The notes below the pieces were generated by a model. It was not told where the DNA came from and searched no databases. It saw nothing but the letters and a program-made list of their open reading frames with translations. Positions 25,493-33,928 of a stretch of 64,000 nucleotides of DNA are shown piece by piece. Positions within the stretch are counted from its first letter, which is position 1. Each line of letters begins with the position of its first letter. A program made the translations under genes and the position numbers. The DNA lies in NCBI GenBank assembly GCA_026129465.1, contig JAHCIA010000001.1, forward strand, positions 753,964-817,963, read 5' to 3'. This stretch comes from Flavobacteriales bacterium. GTDB taxonomy: Bacteria > Bacteroidota > Bacteroidia > Flavobacteriales_F > PHOS-HE28.

Positions 25493-26899
25493 TTACCGCG
25501 CCGGTTCCGGGATGCCGGCCTCCGCCGCCAGTTCGGCCATGATCGATCGCGCGAGCGCATCGGCAGCGTCGGACGTGGGTGCTTCGGCATAGATGCGCAC
25601 AATGGGCTCGGTGTTGCTGCGGCGCAGGTGCACCCAGGTGTCACCGAACTCGATGCGCAGGCCGTCCACCGTGCTGTGCGGCATGTCCGCATGGCGGTGG
25701 CGCACCCGTTCCAGAAGCCCGTCCACGTCCATGCCGGCACGCAACGCGATCTTGTTCTTGCTGATGTGGTAGTCCGGATAGCCGCGCCTCAATGCGGAAC
25801 AGGTCCCACCACGCCGAGCGAGCAGGGTGAGGAAGAGCGCGATGCCCACGAGCGCATCGCGGCCGTAGTGCAGTTCGGCGAGGATCACCCCGCCGTTGCC
25901 CTCGCCACCGATCGGTGCTCCTGTCTCCTTCATGGTGCGTACCACGTTCACTTCGCCCACCGCGCTGGCGTGGCGCTTCCTGCCGTGCCGTGCGGCCACA
26001 TCGTCCAGCGCGCGTGTGCTGCTGAGGTTGCTCACCGTATCGCCGGGACGATGTGCCAGAACATGGTCCGCGCAGGCCACCAGGGTGTACTCCTCGCCGA
26101 AGAGGCTGCCATCCTCGCACACCAGGGCCAGTCGGTCCACATCGGGATCCACCACGATGCCGAGTTGTGCCTTGTGCTTCACCACCGCCGCGCGCAGATC
26201 GCCCAGATGCTCGGGCAGCGGCTCGGGGTCATGGGGAAAGCGACCGTCGGGCGTGCAATGGATCTTCACCACTTCGCCCACGCCAAGGGCCGTGAGCAAG
26301 GCGGGCACGCTTTCCCCGCCCACCGAATTCACACCATCCACCACCACGCGCAGGCCGGCCTGGGCGATGGCCTCGCTGTCCACCAGGTCCAGGGCCAGGA
26401 TCGCATCGATGTGGCGGCGTGTCCACCCGCTTCGCTCGGTCAGTGTGCCCAAGTCTTCCACCGGCGCGAACACGATCCCATCCGATCCCGCGAGGCGCAA
26501 CACTTCCGTACCGGTCTCGGCGCTGATGAACTCCCCATGCTCATCCAGCAGCTTCAGGGCGTTCCATTGGGCCGGGTTGTGGCTCGCGGTGAGGATGATA
26601 CCGCCCTGTGCCTTTTCACCGGTGACGGCCAACTCCACGGTGGGCGTGGCGGCAAGACCCAGGTCGATGACGTCGATGCCCAGACCACGCAAGGTGGCGG
26701 TGACCAGGTCGCGCACCATGGGACCGCTGATCCGGGCATCGCGGCCCAGCACCATGCGGGCACGGCCTCCGCCATGCTTCCGCTTCACGATTGTACCGTA
26801 GGCCGCGGTGTAGCGCACCACGTCCAGCGGCGTGAGTCCTTCGCCGGGAGATCCACCGATGGTGCCCCGGATGCCGGATATCGAAGTGATGAGTGTCAT
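25493..26899 (-). CDS. glmM: Phosphoglucosamine mutase / phosphomannomutase (alpha-D-phosphohexomutase)
   Basis: 468 residues from ATG 26899 (MTLITSISGIRGTIGG). The family interconverts 1- and 6-phosphates of hexoses; the GlmM branch makes glucosamine-1-phosphate for peptidoglycan and LPS. The phosphoserine loop is TASHNP (Ser106). The Mg2+ loop is DPDVDR (Asp251, 253, 255), the Bacteroidota form of DGDxDR. The sugar loop GEGNGGVILAE and the C-terminal phosphate loop RRSNTEPIVRIYAEA are both present. Phylum members of this length are usually annotated GlmM, but a phosphomannomutase role is possible. It has a -7-like box 13 nt upstream. Confidence 0.9.
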   Translation of the reverse strand: MTLITSISGIRGTIGGSPGEGLTPLDVVRYTAAYGTIVKRKHGGGRARMVLGRDARISGPMVRDLVTATLRGLGIDVIDLGLAATPTVELAVTGEKAQGGIILTASHNPAQWNALKLLDEHGEFISAETGTEVLRLAGSDGIVFAPVEDLGTLTERSGWTRRHIDAILALDLVDSEAIAQAGLRVVVDGVNSVGGESVPALLTALGVGEVVKIHCTPDGRFPHDPEPLPEHLGDLRAAVVKHKAQLGIVVDPDVDRLALVCEDGSLFGEEYTLVACADHVLAHRPGDTVSNLSSTRALDDVAARHGRKRHASAVGEVNVVRTMKETGAPIGGEGNGGVILAELHYGRDALVGIALFLTLLARRGGTCSALRRGYPDYHISKNKIALRAGMDVDGLLERVRHRHADMPHSTVDGLRIEFGDTWVHLRRSNTEPIVRIYAEAPTSDAADALARSIMAELAAEAGIPEPAR

Positions 26900-26912
26900 G
26901 GCTTGTGTGGCG

Positions 26913-26920
26913 CGAAGGTA
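26913..26920 (-). promoter_or_regulatory. -7-like box upstream of glmM
   Basis: The minus strand reads TACCTTCG, 13 nt before ATG 26899. Confidence 0.4.
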
Positions 26921-27045
26921 CCCGCGGCCGATGCCCACCGCACATGGGTCGCGCGCATCCTTCCACCGCATGCTGTGGAAGCGGGGATGCACCACACGCT
27001 GTTCATAACGACGGACCCTTGGACGCCCACCCTTGGGGATATCCC

Positions 27046-27053
27046 TAATTTTG
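27046..27053 (+). promoter_or_regulatory. -7 box of the TPR-comA-aroE operon
   Basis: TAATTTTG is a full match to TAnnTTTG, 28 nt before ATG 27082, the first start codon of the coupled operon. Confidence 0.55.
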
Positions 27054-27081
27054 CTCGTGCGCCTGCCCGGCGCATCCCTGT

Positions 27082-28491
27082 ATGAACGAAGGTCACCAAC
27101 CTCTTCCCGACCGCGAGGACCGCATGGATTGCGTGAAGCGGTACGAGAGCATGCTCGATCTGGACCTGCGCTACTTCTTCGATGTGGAGGAGTTCGAGGC
27201 CATCATTGAGCACTATCTGGAACAGAACGAGGCACGCAAGGCCTGGTCCGTGCTGGAGTACGCCAAGGCGCAGCATCCGCGCTCGGCGGACCTGATGTAT
27301 TGCGAAGCCCACGTGCTGATGAACCAGGGCAAGCTGAACCGTGCGCTGGAGGTGCTGGACGCCATAGGCAAGCTGGAGCCCTACGACGAGGATGTGCACC
27401 TGCACAAGGCCGGCATCTACAGCCAGTTGCGCAACTACCGCCGCGCCATCGACCACTACAAACGCGCGCTTGAACTGGCCGAGGAGGGACAGGACGACAT
27501 CCTGCTCGACCTGGCCTTCGAATACGAGAACATCGAATCCTACGACCAGGCCATTGACTGCCTGAAGCGCGCGCTGACGATCAATCCGGAGAACGAGGCG
27601 GTGCTGTACGAACTCGCCTACTGCTTCGACCTGGCCGATGCGCATCGCGCCGCGATCGTCTTCTTCCGCGAATTCACCAACGAGCACCCTTACTCCTTCG
27701 TGGGCTGGTACAATCTGGGGAACGCGCTCTCGCGCATGGAAAGGCTGGAGGAAAGCAATGAGGCGCTCGATCTCTGCCTCACCATCGAAGAGGGCTTCAC
27801 CTCGGCGTATTTCAGCAAGGCCCGCAACCTGTTGCTGATGGGCGACTACCCCGCAGCGGTGGACTGCTACCGGGAGACCATCGCGCACGACGGCCCGCAG
27901 GCGGTGACCTTCAGTTACATCGGCGAGTGCTTCGAGAAGATGGAGCGCTACGAGCAGGCCCTGATCCACTACGACCAGGCCCTGGCGCTGGACCCCAATT
28001 GGACGGACGCCTGGGTGGGCCGTGGCGTGGTGAAGGACATGCAGGGCCGCACCGCGGAGGCCGTGAAGGACCTGGAAGTGGCCGTGCGGTTGAATCCCGA
28101 GAACGGTGATGCCTGGTACTTCCTCGCCGGTGCGCTGGCCCGCGCCCGCCGCTACGACGAGTCCCTCGCCGCCTACGCGAGACTCAATGGCCAGGAGCCA
28201 GAGAACCTCGATGCCTGGCTGGACCATGCCGATCTGCTGCTGGAAGTGAAGGGCCCTGAGGCCGCGCTGCGAAAAATGCTGGAGGGCGAACAGGTGCACA
28301 AACTGAACGCGCGCTACCGCTACAGGCTGGTGAGCTACCTGCTGCGCAGCGGGCTGTTGCAACGCGCCCTCTTGGAACTGGAGGAGGCCCTGATGGCCGA
28401 CCACGCCGCGCACACCCAATTGCTGGACCACTATCCCGAGGCCGCCGCCGCCCCGCAGGTGACCCACCTGCTGGAACTCTACCGCCGATGA
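27082..28491 (+). CDS. Tetratricopeptide-repeat protein heading the comA-aroE operon
   Basis: 469 residues, no signal peptide, so probably cytoplasmic. It is built of about twelve TPR units, for example VLIQAGKLNRALEVLDAIGKL-type pairs, NYRRAIDHYKRALELAEEG, SYDQAIDCLKRALTINPEN, RYEQALIHYDQALALDPN and RTAEAVKDLEVAVRLNPEN. The N-terminus (EDRMDCVKRYESMLDLDLRYFFDVEEFEAIIEHYLEQN) is acidic and conserved in Bacteroidota homologues that precede comA or aroE. It presumably organises a protein complex. Its stop overlaps the comA start by 4 bp. Confidence 0.85.
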   Translation: MNEGHQPLPDREDRMDCVKRYESMLDLDLRYFFDVEEFEAIIEHYLEQNEARKAWSVLEYAKAQHPRSADLMYCEAHVLMNQGKLNRALEVLDAIGKLEPYDEDVHLHKAGIYSQLRNYRRAIDHYKRALELAEEGQDDILLDLAFEYENIESYDQAIDCLKRALTINPENEAVLYELAYCFDLADAHRAAIVFFREFTNEHPYSFVGWYNLGNALSRMERLEESNEALDLCLTIEEGFTSAYFSKARNLLLMGDYPAAVDCYRETIAHDGPQAVTFSYIGECFEKMERYEQALIHYDQALALDPNWTDAWVGRGVVKDMQGRTAEAVKDLEVAVRLNPENGDAWYFLAGALARARRYDESLAAYARLNGQEPENLDAWLDHADLLLEVKGPEAALRKMLEGEQVHKLNARYRYRLVSYLLRSGLLQRALLELEEALMADHAAHTQLLDHYPEAAAAPQVTHLLELYRR

Positions 28492-29294
28492 ACCACGGCC
28501 TCACCCACATTCCCGCACGGACGGAAAAGCCCCGTGAGGAAGGCATCACCATGGTCATGGACAAAGGCCTGTCCATGCGGCAGGCCGAGGACCTGATCGA
28601 GGCCAGCGGCGCGTTGACGGACCTGGTGAAGCTCGGCTTCGGCACCTCCATGGTGACGCCGAGATTGAAGGACAAGGTGAAGCTCTACCAGAAGGCCGGT
28701 ATGCGCGTCTATCTGGGCGGAACGCTCTTCGAAGCCTTCGTGGCGCGCGGGGCCTTCAAGGAATACCGCAAGCTGATCGACAAACTGGGGCTTGACACGG
28801 CGGAAGTGAGTGATGGTTCCATCACCATGACGCTGAAAGAGAAGTGCGGCTTCATCTCCAGCCTGGCCAAGCACGTGACCGTGCTGAGCGAAGTGGGCAG
28901 CAAGGAGACGGGCATCCTCATCAGCCCCGCGAAATGGGTGCGCATGATGCGTACCGAGCTCGACGCAGGCAGCTGGAAGGTGATCGCCGAGGCGCGTGAG
29001 AGCGGCACAGTGGGCATCTACAGGCCCAGCGGTCACGCGCATACCACTTTGGTGAACCGCATCCTGGCGAAGATCCCTGTGAAGGACATCCTGTGGGAGG
29101 CGCCGCAAAAAGCGCAGCAGGTGTGGTTCATCAAACAGATCGGCGCCAACGTGAACCTGGGCAACATCGCGCCCGATGAGGTCATCGCCTTGGAGACCCT
29201 GCGCCTGGGGCTGCGCGGTGACACCTTCTTCCAGTACCTGCCCGAGGAAGTGGCTGAAAAACTCCGGCAGGTGCCCCCTCAGAACAACGGTTGA
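28488..29294 (+). CDS. comA: Phosphosulfolactate synthase ComA
   Basis: 268 residues. ComA adds sulfite to phosphoenolpyruvate to give (2R)-3-phosphosulfolactate. Recognisable family blocks are KPREEGITMVMDKGLSMRQAEDLIE (14-38), DLVKLGFGTSMV (45-56), GTLFEAFVARGAF with VSDGSITM, and the C-terminal EAPQKAQQVWFIKQIGANVNLGNI. In archaea the product goes to coenzyme M. In Bacteroidota no coenzyme M is known, and sulfolactate/cysteate feeding into sulfonolipids (capnine type) is the likely use; that is inference. The oxoamine synthase at 11476 is a candidate partner enzyme. The start overlaps the TPR gene (ATGA). Confidence 0.9.
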   Translation: MNHGLTHIPARTEKPREEGITMVMDKGLSMRQAEDLIEASGALTDLVKLGFGTSMVTPRLKDKVKLYQKAGMRVYLGGTLFEAFVARGAFKEYRKLIDKLGLDTAEVSDGSITMTLKEKCGFISSLAKHVTVLSEVGSKETGILISPAKWVRMMRTELDAGSWKVIAEARESGTVGIYRPSGHAHTTLVNRILAKIPVKDILWEAPQKAQQVWFIKQIGANVNLGNIAPDEVIALETLRLGLRGDTFFQYLPEEVAEKLRQVPPQNNG

Positions 29295-29302
29295 TCCTGA
29301 CC

Positions 29303-29644
29303 ATGGGCAGCGCGCTTCTGGGGGATATCCCCTTCATCGATCCCGAAGAGTATGACCGGCGGCGCCAAGCGGGCTGGGAGCACCAGCTCATTGATGTGCG
29401 TGAACCCTATGAAGTGGAGATCTGCGGCATGGGCGGACACCACATCCCCATGGGCGAGATCCTGGACCGCCTGCACGAGATCCAGCGCGACATCCCCGTG
29501 GTGGTCCACTGCCGGGCCGGCAACCGTTCCATCGCGGTGGTGCAGGCCCTCACCTCGCGCCATGGCTTCGACAATCTCATCGACCTGCGCGGCGGCGTGA
29601 TGGCCTTCAAGGACCAGGTGGACGGCACCATGAACTGCGACTGA
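29303..29644 (+). CDS. Single-domain rhodanese-like protein
   Basis: 113 residues from ATG 29303, eight bases after the comA stop; a TTG four codons upstream is possible. The fold is recognised by LIDVREPYEVEICGMGGHHIPMGEI and the active-site loop VVHCRAGNRS, with catalytic Cys70 and a six-residue loop that fits sulfurtransferase rather than phosphatase activity. GlpE-like proteins of this size shuttle persulfide sulfur. Lying directly after comA, it may deal with reduced sulfur for sulfite supply, which is speculation. It shares one base with the DUF368 gene (TGATG). Confidence 0.9.
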   Translation: MGSALLGDIPFIDPEEYDRRRQAGWEHQLIDVREPYEVEICGMGGHHIPMGEILDRLHEIQRDIPVVVHCRAGNRSIAVVQALTSRHGFDNLIDLRGGVMAFKDQVDGTMNCD

Positions 29645-30612
29645 TGACACATCCCAGGGAACGCATCAAGTTGTTTCTGAAAGGCATGGCCATGGGCGCG
29701 GCCGACACGGTACCCGGCGTATCGGGTGGCACTATCGCCTTCATCTCCGGCATCTACGAGGAATTGATCGACTCGCTTCGCACCATAGGCCCCGGACTCA
29801 TCGGCGTGCTGCGGCGTGAAGGGATCGCCGCCGCGTGGCGGACCATGAATGGCGGCTTCCTCCTCACACTCGTGGCGGGGATCTTCACCAGCGTGCTTTT
29901 GCTCGTGCGGCCCATCACCTGGGCACTGCAACACAAGCCGGTGCTGCTCTGGAGCTTCTTCTTCGGATTGATCGCCGCCAGTGTGTGGCTCTGCGGGAAA
30001 ATGGTGCGCCGCTGGGGCGTGGGGCCGGTCATCGGACTGCTCATCGGCACCGCCATCGCCGTGGCCATCGGCATGGCGCACGCGGGGCAGGGCCAGGAAA
30101 GCCTGTGGTTCTTCTTCCTCGCCGGATCCATCGCCATCTGCGCCATGATCCTGCCGGGCATCAGCGGTTCATTCATCCTGCTCCTGATGGGCGCCTATGC
30201 CCCCGTGATGGCCGCGATCAAAGGCTTCGACCTGGGGATCATCGTTGTCTTCGGTGCCGGATGCGTGGCGGGCCTCATGGTCTTCTCTCGCTTCCTCGGC
30301 TGGATGTTCAACAAGCACCACGACCTCACCGTGGCTACCCTCACCGGATTCCTGCTGGGGTCCCTCCACATCGTGTGGCCTTGGAAGGAAGTGCTGGAGG
30401 TGCGCACCGTGCATGCCGGCAAACCCGATGAACACCTGGCGCCCTTCATCACAGGCAACGTCTGGCCCGGCGACTATACCACCATCACCGATATGGACGT
30501 TCTGCTGGGCATCACCGGCAAGGATCCCCATACCGCGATGGCCCTGGTGCTGATGGCCGCGGGCGTGCTGCTGTTGCTGGGGCTCGAACGACTGGGTGCC
30601 GGCCGCGCATGA
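29644..30612 (+). CDS. DUF368 membrane protein (PopT-type polyprenyl-phosphate transporter family)
   Basis: 322 residues with about nine membrane helices. The DUF368 signature is repeated in the two halves: GMAMGAADTVPGVSGGTIAFISGIYEELI at the N-terminus and ICAMILPGISGSFILLLMGAYAP near 165-185. This double PGxSGG re-entrant motif resembles that of DedA proteins. Published work on DUF368/PopT shows a role in recycling undecaprenyl phosphate across the inner membrane; I assign the same general role from the family. It is in a coupled operon with aroE and the TPR protein. Confidence 0.88.
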   Translation: MTHPRERIKLFLKGMAMGAADTVPGVSGGTIAFISGIYEELIDSLRTIGPGLIGVLRREGIAAAWRTMNGGFLLTLVAGIFTSVLLLVRPITWALQHKPVLLWSFFFGLIAASVWLCGKMVRRWGVGPVIGLLIGTAIAVAIGMAHAGQGQESLWFFFLAGSIAICAMILPGISGSFILLLMGAYAPVMAAIKGFDLGIIVVFGAGCVAGLMVFSRFLGWMFNKHHDLTVATLTGFLLGSLHIVWPWKEVLEVRTVHAGKPDEHLAPFITGNVWPGDYTTITDMDVLLGITGKDPHTAMALVLMAAGVLLLLGLERLGAGRA

Positions 30613-31340
30613 AGGTCTTCGGTCTCATCGGCAAGCCGCTCTCCCACAGCCAAAGCCAGCGCTTGTTCGCGGCTTTTTTCAAGCGCGAAGGCCTCGCCTT
30701 CCACCGCTACGATCTCTTCCCTTTGGACGACATCGCCGCGTTCCCGGAACTGTTGCGCGACACGCCGGGCCTCACGGGATTGAACGTGACCATCCCCTAC
30801 AAGCAGGCGGTGATGCCCCTGCTGGACGCCATCGATCCGCTGGCGGCGGCAGTGGGCGCGGTGAACACGATCACCATCCGCGATGGCCGCACCACGGGCC
30901 ACAACACCGATGTGGAAGGTTTCCGCGCAACGCTGTCGCCCCTGATCGGTGAAACGCGGCCGCGGGCCCTGGTGCTCGGCTCCGGTGGTGCCAGCCGCGC
31001 CGTGGCCTATGTGCTGCGCGAGGCGGGCATCCGCTTCCGCGTGGTGAGCCGCAGCCGCGAACGTGGCGACCTCACCTGGGACCTGCTCGACCCCACGGTG
31101 GTGAAGGTCTGCACCCTCATCATCAACACCACGCCGCTGGGCATGGCGCCACAGGTGGACCAAGCGCCTCCCCTGCCCTACGAGGCCATCGGCCCCAAGC
31201 ATGTGCTGATCGACCTGGTGTACAACCCCGCCGAAACGCTCTTCCTGCGCGAAGGATCCGCACGCGGCGCGCGCACCGCGAACGGCATGCGCATGTTGGA
31301 GGCACAGGCCATGGCGGCCTGGAAGCTGTGGCAGCAATAG
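30609..31340 (+). CDS. aroE: Shikimate dehydrogenase
   Basis: 243 residues, slightly shorter than E. coli AroE. The enzyme reduces 3-dehydroshikimate with NADPH in aromatic amino-acid synthesis. Substrate pocket: GKPLSHSQSQ (8-17), NVTIPYK with catalytic Lys65, and GHNTDVEGF with Asp101. The cofactor loop is LGSGGASRAVAYVL (123-136), and the C-terminal MLEAQAMAAWKLW matches the family end. It is the last gene of the coupled operon, overlapping the DUF368 gene by 4 bp, and it converges with the small minus-strand gene 5 bp downstream. Confidence 0.95.
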   Translation: MKVFGLIGKPLSHSQSQRLFAAFFKREGLAFHRYDLFPLDDIAAFPELLRDTPGLTGLNVTIPYKQAVMPLLDAIDPLAAAVGAVNTITIRDGRTTGHNTDVEGFRATLSPLIGETRPRALVLGSGGASRAVAYVLREAGIRFRVVSRSRERGDLTWDLLDPTVVKVCTLIINTTPLGMAPQVDQAPPLPYEAIGPKHVLIDLVYNPAETLFLREGSARGARTANGMRMLEAQAMAAWKLWQQ

Positions 31341-31345
31341 GCCGA

Positions 31346-31597
31346 TCAACGGTCGCCGAAGAAATGGCCGATATCCAGATGCACGTACTCCGTGAGGACG
31401 TCCTGGTTGCGCGCCACTTCGATCCACTCCACGCAGGAGAGACCGAGGCGCATCCACACCTCGCAGAAGAAGCCTTCCATGCGGTAGAGGTGGACCCGAT
31501 GACCGCCATGCGCGCGCGACCCCAGGTATTCCCCGTCGGCACGCACACATGCCAGCCTTTCCGTGAGGGGAAGGGCCATGAAACGTTTCTCGTCCAT
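31346..31597 (-). CDS. Small conserved hypothetical protein (83 aa)
   Basis: 83 residues from ATG 31597, two bases after the stop of the DUF6728 gene. It has no signal peptide or membrane helix. The sequence starts MDEKRFMALPLTERLACVRADGEYLGSR and continues with an alternating, strand-rich block: HRVHLYRMEGFFCEVWMRLG, then SCVEWIEVARNQDVLTEYVHLDI. That pattern suggests a compact alpha/beta protein. I do not recognise a family. Its fixed placement next to aroE and the DUF6728 gene suggests it is real. Confidence 0.7.
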   Translation of the reverse strand: MDEKRFMALPLTERLACVRADGEYLGSRAHGGHRVHLYRMEGFFCEVWMRLGLSCVEWIEVARNQDVLTEYVHLDIGHFFGDR

Positions 31598-31599
31598 GT

Positions 31600-31764
31600 T
31601 CAGCGAAAGGCCCGGATGAGCATCACCGTCAGGCAGATCAGGAAGAGGAAGATGCTGATGCGGTTGATGCCGTGCATGAAGCGCAGGTTGACATTGGCAT
31701 CGCTCCTCCCGAAGAGCGTGCGCGGATCGAGGTAGTAGAGGACGCGCTTGAGGAACATGGCCAT
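31600..31764 (-). CDS. DUF6728-like single-helix membrane microprotein (54 aa)
   Basis: A 54-residue frame from ATG 31764 (or ATG 31758) to TGA 31602-31600. It reads MAMFLKRVLYYLDPRTLF, then DANVNLRFMHGINRISIF and a hydrophobic helix LFLICLTVMLIRAFR. A basic amphipathic start, the NLRFMHGINRISI block and one C-terminal membrane helix are what I recall of DUF6728, a tiny Bacteroidota membrane protein. It is separated by two bases from the 83-residue gene. A -7-like box TAACTTTC (31787-31794, minus) lies 22 nt upstream. Confidence 0.7.
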   Translation of the reverse strand: MAMFLKRVLYYLDPRTLFGRSDANVNLRFMHGINRISIFLFLICLTVMLIRAFR

Positions 31765-31874
31765 GGGGTCTTTCGCCTGCGGCGGTGAAAGTTAGGACGT
31801 GAACACCCCGGCGTAGCTCCGGGTTCGTGGTCACCGACGGCGTGAAGCGCGATCTTCGTCCATCCCTGACCCTC

Positions 31875-32747
31875 ATGCGCGGTTTCCTTGCCCGGCCCTA
31901 CCAGTTGCAGCGCTCCACGGCCGGCCGGGTGCGATCGGCCCTGCTCTTCGGTCTCTTCGTCGCCGGTTTCCTCTATCTGTTCCGGCCATTCGGCCTGGTC
32001 TTTCTGGAAGCCATGTTGCTGCGGATCGCCCTGGGCTATGGCGCCGTGTGCGCGGGTGTGATGCTGCTGTTGAACGTGGCGGTGCCCGGGCTGGTGCCGT
32101 CCTGGTTCGAGGAAGAGCGGTGGAACGTGGGGCGCGAATTGGGCTGGACACTGGTGAACGTGGCCTGCATCGGGCTGGCGAACGCGCTGTACACCGTGGG
32201 TATCGGGCTGGCGGACCTGTCCCTGCCCACGATCCTGCTCTTCACCGGTTACACGGTGCTGATCGGTGCGTTTCCGGTGAGCGTGTCGATCCTGCTGAAC
32301 GAAGCCCGCCTCAGCAGGATCTGGCGGAGGCATTCGGAAGAGATCAATGCGGACCTGGCCGGACCGGCGTCGAAGCCTGCCGAAACCGGCCCTGCTGAAG
32401 AGATCCGGTTGCCGGCCGAGAACGCCAAGGACGAGCTGCTGCTGGGGGCCGACGACCTGGTCTTCATCCGCTCAGCGGACAACTATGTGGAGGTGCACCA
32501 CCGCACCGGGGGCCGGCCGCTACGGACCGTGCTGCGCGGCAGCCTGAAGGCGATCGAGGGCGCACTGGCCGGGAAGGAGCATTTCCTGCGCTGCCATAAA
32601 AGCCACCTGGTGGATCTGCGCAAGGTGCGGCATGTGAGCGGCAACGCACAAGGTCTGAGGCTTCACTTGGAAGGTACCGATGAGACGATACCGGTATCGC
32701 GCCAGCTCACCAGCCTGGTACGCCAGCGGCTTGCCGTTCACCCCTGA
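31875..32747 (+). CDS. Membrane-anchored LytTR family transcriptional regulator
   Basis: 290 residues from ATG 31875; an upstream GTG in the same frame would add 16 residues without features. Residues 20-150 contain four membrane helices (SALLFGLFVAGFLYLF, AVCAGVMLLLNVAVPG, TLVNVACIGLANALYTVG, LFTGYTVLIGAFPVSVSIL). The C-terminal 95 residues form a LytTR DNA-binding domain: DLVFIRSADNYVEVHHRTGG, then LRTVLRGSLKAIE, FLRCHKSHLVDLRKVRHVSGNAQGLRL. There is no receiver domain, so signal input may be through the membrane part. Targets are unknown. Confidence 0.88.
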   Translation: MRGFLARPYQLQRSTAGRVRSALLFGLFVAGFLYLFRPFGLVFLEAMLLRIALGYGAVCAGVMLLLNVAVPGLVPSWFEEERWNVGRELGWTLVNVACIGLANALYTVGIGLADLSLPTILLFTGYTVLIGAFPVSVSILLNEARLSRIWRRHSEEINADLAGPASKPAETGPAEEIRLPAENAKDELLLGADDLVFIRSADNYVEVHHRTGGRPLRTVLRGSLKAIEGALAGKEHFLRCHKSHLVDLRKVRHVSGNAQGLRLHLEGTDETIPVSRQLTSLVRQRLAVHP

Positions 32748-32863
32748 ACGCCCGCCATTGGCCCCTGGGGCCTTGCCATTGGCCACACGGCTTGTCAGTG
32801 GTCCCGGCAGGCTTGCGGAACGATCCACACCAAGGCAGTTTCGCGGCAGCAACACGCAGCACC

Positions 32864-33499
32864 ATGGAAACCGCGGCCAGCCTCCTGCTCATCCTTCACA
32901 TCACCGCCGGGTCCGCGGCTCTGGCCACCGGCACGCTCGCCATGCTGGCGCGCAAGGGCGGTACCACGCACCGGCGCAGTGGATCGGTCTTTTTCTGGTG
33001 CATGGTGGCCGTGGCCACCACCGCATTGATGTTGTCCACCATCCGAGGAAGTGCCTTCCTGTTCCACATCGGGGTATTCTCCCTGTACCAGGCGCATGGG
33101 GGCTGGCGCTCCATCCGCAACAAAGCGCTGAAGCCAACCTTCCAGGATGTGGCCATGACGGCGGTGGGCGGCATCAATGGCGGCTGGATGATCGCCACGG
33201 GCCATATGGTGCTCATGGTCTTCGGGGCCATCAGCATGTTGCTCGCCTTGCAGGATACGCGCACTTTCTTGAGGTCCGCGCGCGGTGACCAACTGCCCGC
33301 GAAGGCCTGGTTGCGACGTCACATCGGCATGATGCTCGGCACCTACATCGCCACGCTCACCGCCTTCCTGCTCACCGCGTTGCGCGAACTGGACCTGGGC
33401 GTTATCGCCTGGCTGGGCCCCACCGCCATCGGGGTGCCCTGCATCATCTACGCCACGCGCAAGTTCACAGGGCCACGCACGCGGCCTGTGGAAGCCTGA
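32864..33499 (+). CDS. Six-helix membrane protein, DUF2306-like
   Basis: 211 residues from ATG 32864. It has a chain of hydrophobic helices, with the opening motif LLILHITAGSAALATGTLAML and a THRRSGSVFFWCM loop. These resemble DUF2306-like Bacteroidota proteins that share a histidine in the first helix with cytochrome b561-type folds. Other conserved polar points are GGWRSIRNK and LRRHIGMMLGTYIATLTAFL, the last with a further histidine. Whether it binds haem is not established. It is 116 bp after the LytTR gene and converges with hpf. Confidence 0.6.
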   Translation: METAASLLLILHITAGSAALATGTLAMLARKGGTTHRRSGSVFFWCMVAVATTALMLSTIRGSAFLFHIGVFSLYQAHGGWRSIRNKALKPTFQDVAMTAVGGINGGWMIATGHMVLMVFGAISMLLALQDTRTFLRSARGDQLPAKAWLRRHIGMMLGTYIATLTAFLLTALRELDLGVIAWLGPTAIGVPCIIYATRKFTGPRTRPVEA

Positions 33500-33519
33500 C
33501 CATCGGCCCCCGGTGGTAA

Positions 33520-33834
33520 CTACCGGCTCTCGATCCTGCCCAGTTGGTTGGCGATGGCGTTGCGCAGGCGCTCAATGGCGCCGTCCAGGGCCTGTGGCAT
33601 GGTGGCCGCCTTGTGCGTAACCGCGATGGGCGGCAGGCCATTGAGCCTGGCCTCCATCACGCAGCGCTGGTCGTCCTGCCCGTTCTTGTGCGCGTTCTCG
33701 TCGTTGAGGTGCACCTCCACGCGCGTGATGCGGTCCACATGGCGTTCCAACGCACGCTGCACCTTCTCCTCCACTTCCACGATGACGTTGACGTTGCCGT
33801 CCACGTGGCCGTCCGAATTGACTTGGATGATCAT
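33520..33834 (-). CDS. hpf: Ribosome hibernation-promoting factor, HPF/RaiA family (short form)
   Basis: 104 residues from ATG 33834 (MIIQVNSDGHVDGN). The S30AE fold is shown by VEEKVQRALERHVDRITRVEVHLNDENA, the cysteine-containing strand CVMEARLNGLPPIAVTHKA, and the final helix ALDGAIERLRNAIANQLGR. It is the short form without the C-terminal dimerisation domain, so it would inactivate ribosomes like RaiA or short HPF rather than long HPF. It lies 94 bp downstream of a baeRF family 3 gene on the same strand, which points to a joint role in ribosome stasis or rescue. Confidence 0.88.
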   Translation of the reverse strand: MIIQVNSDGHVDGNVNVIVEVEEKVQRALERHVDRITRVEVHLNDENAHKNGQDDQRCVMEARLNGLPPIAVTHKAATMPQALDGAIERLRNAIANQLGRIESR

Positions 33835-33928
33835 GCTCCTGGCTTTTTCAGTGTTGTTGCTGGGCCGCTTCAACCATGGTACCACCCGGTGTCCTGGGGT
33901 TCGCGTGGCGTCAGCGGCCTTGTTGTAC

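Noticed and set aside
26896-28467. Minus-strand 523-codon frame opposite the TPR gene
   Set aside because: No domain; the plus-strand TPR repeats are regular and coupled to comA.
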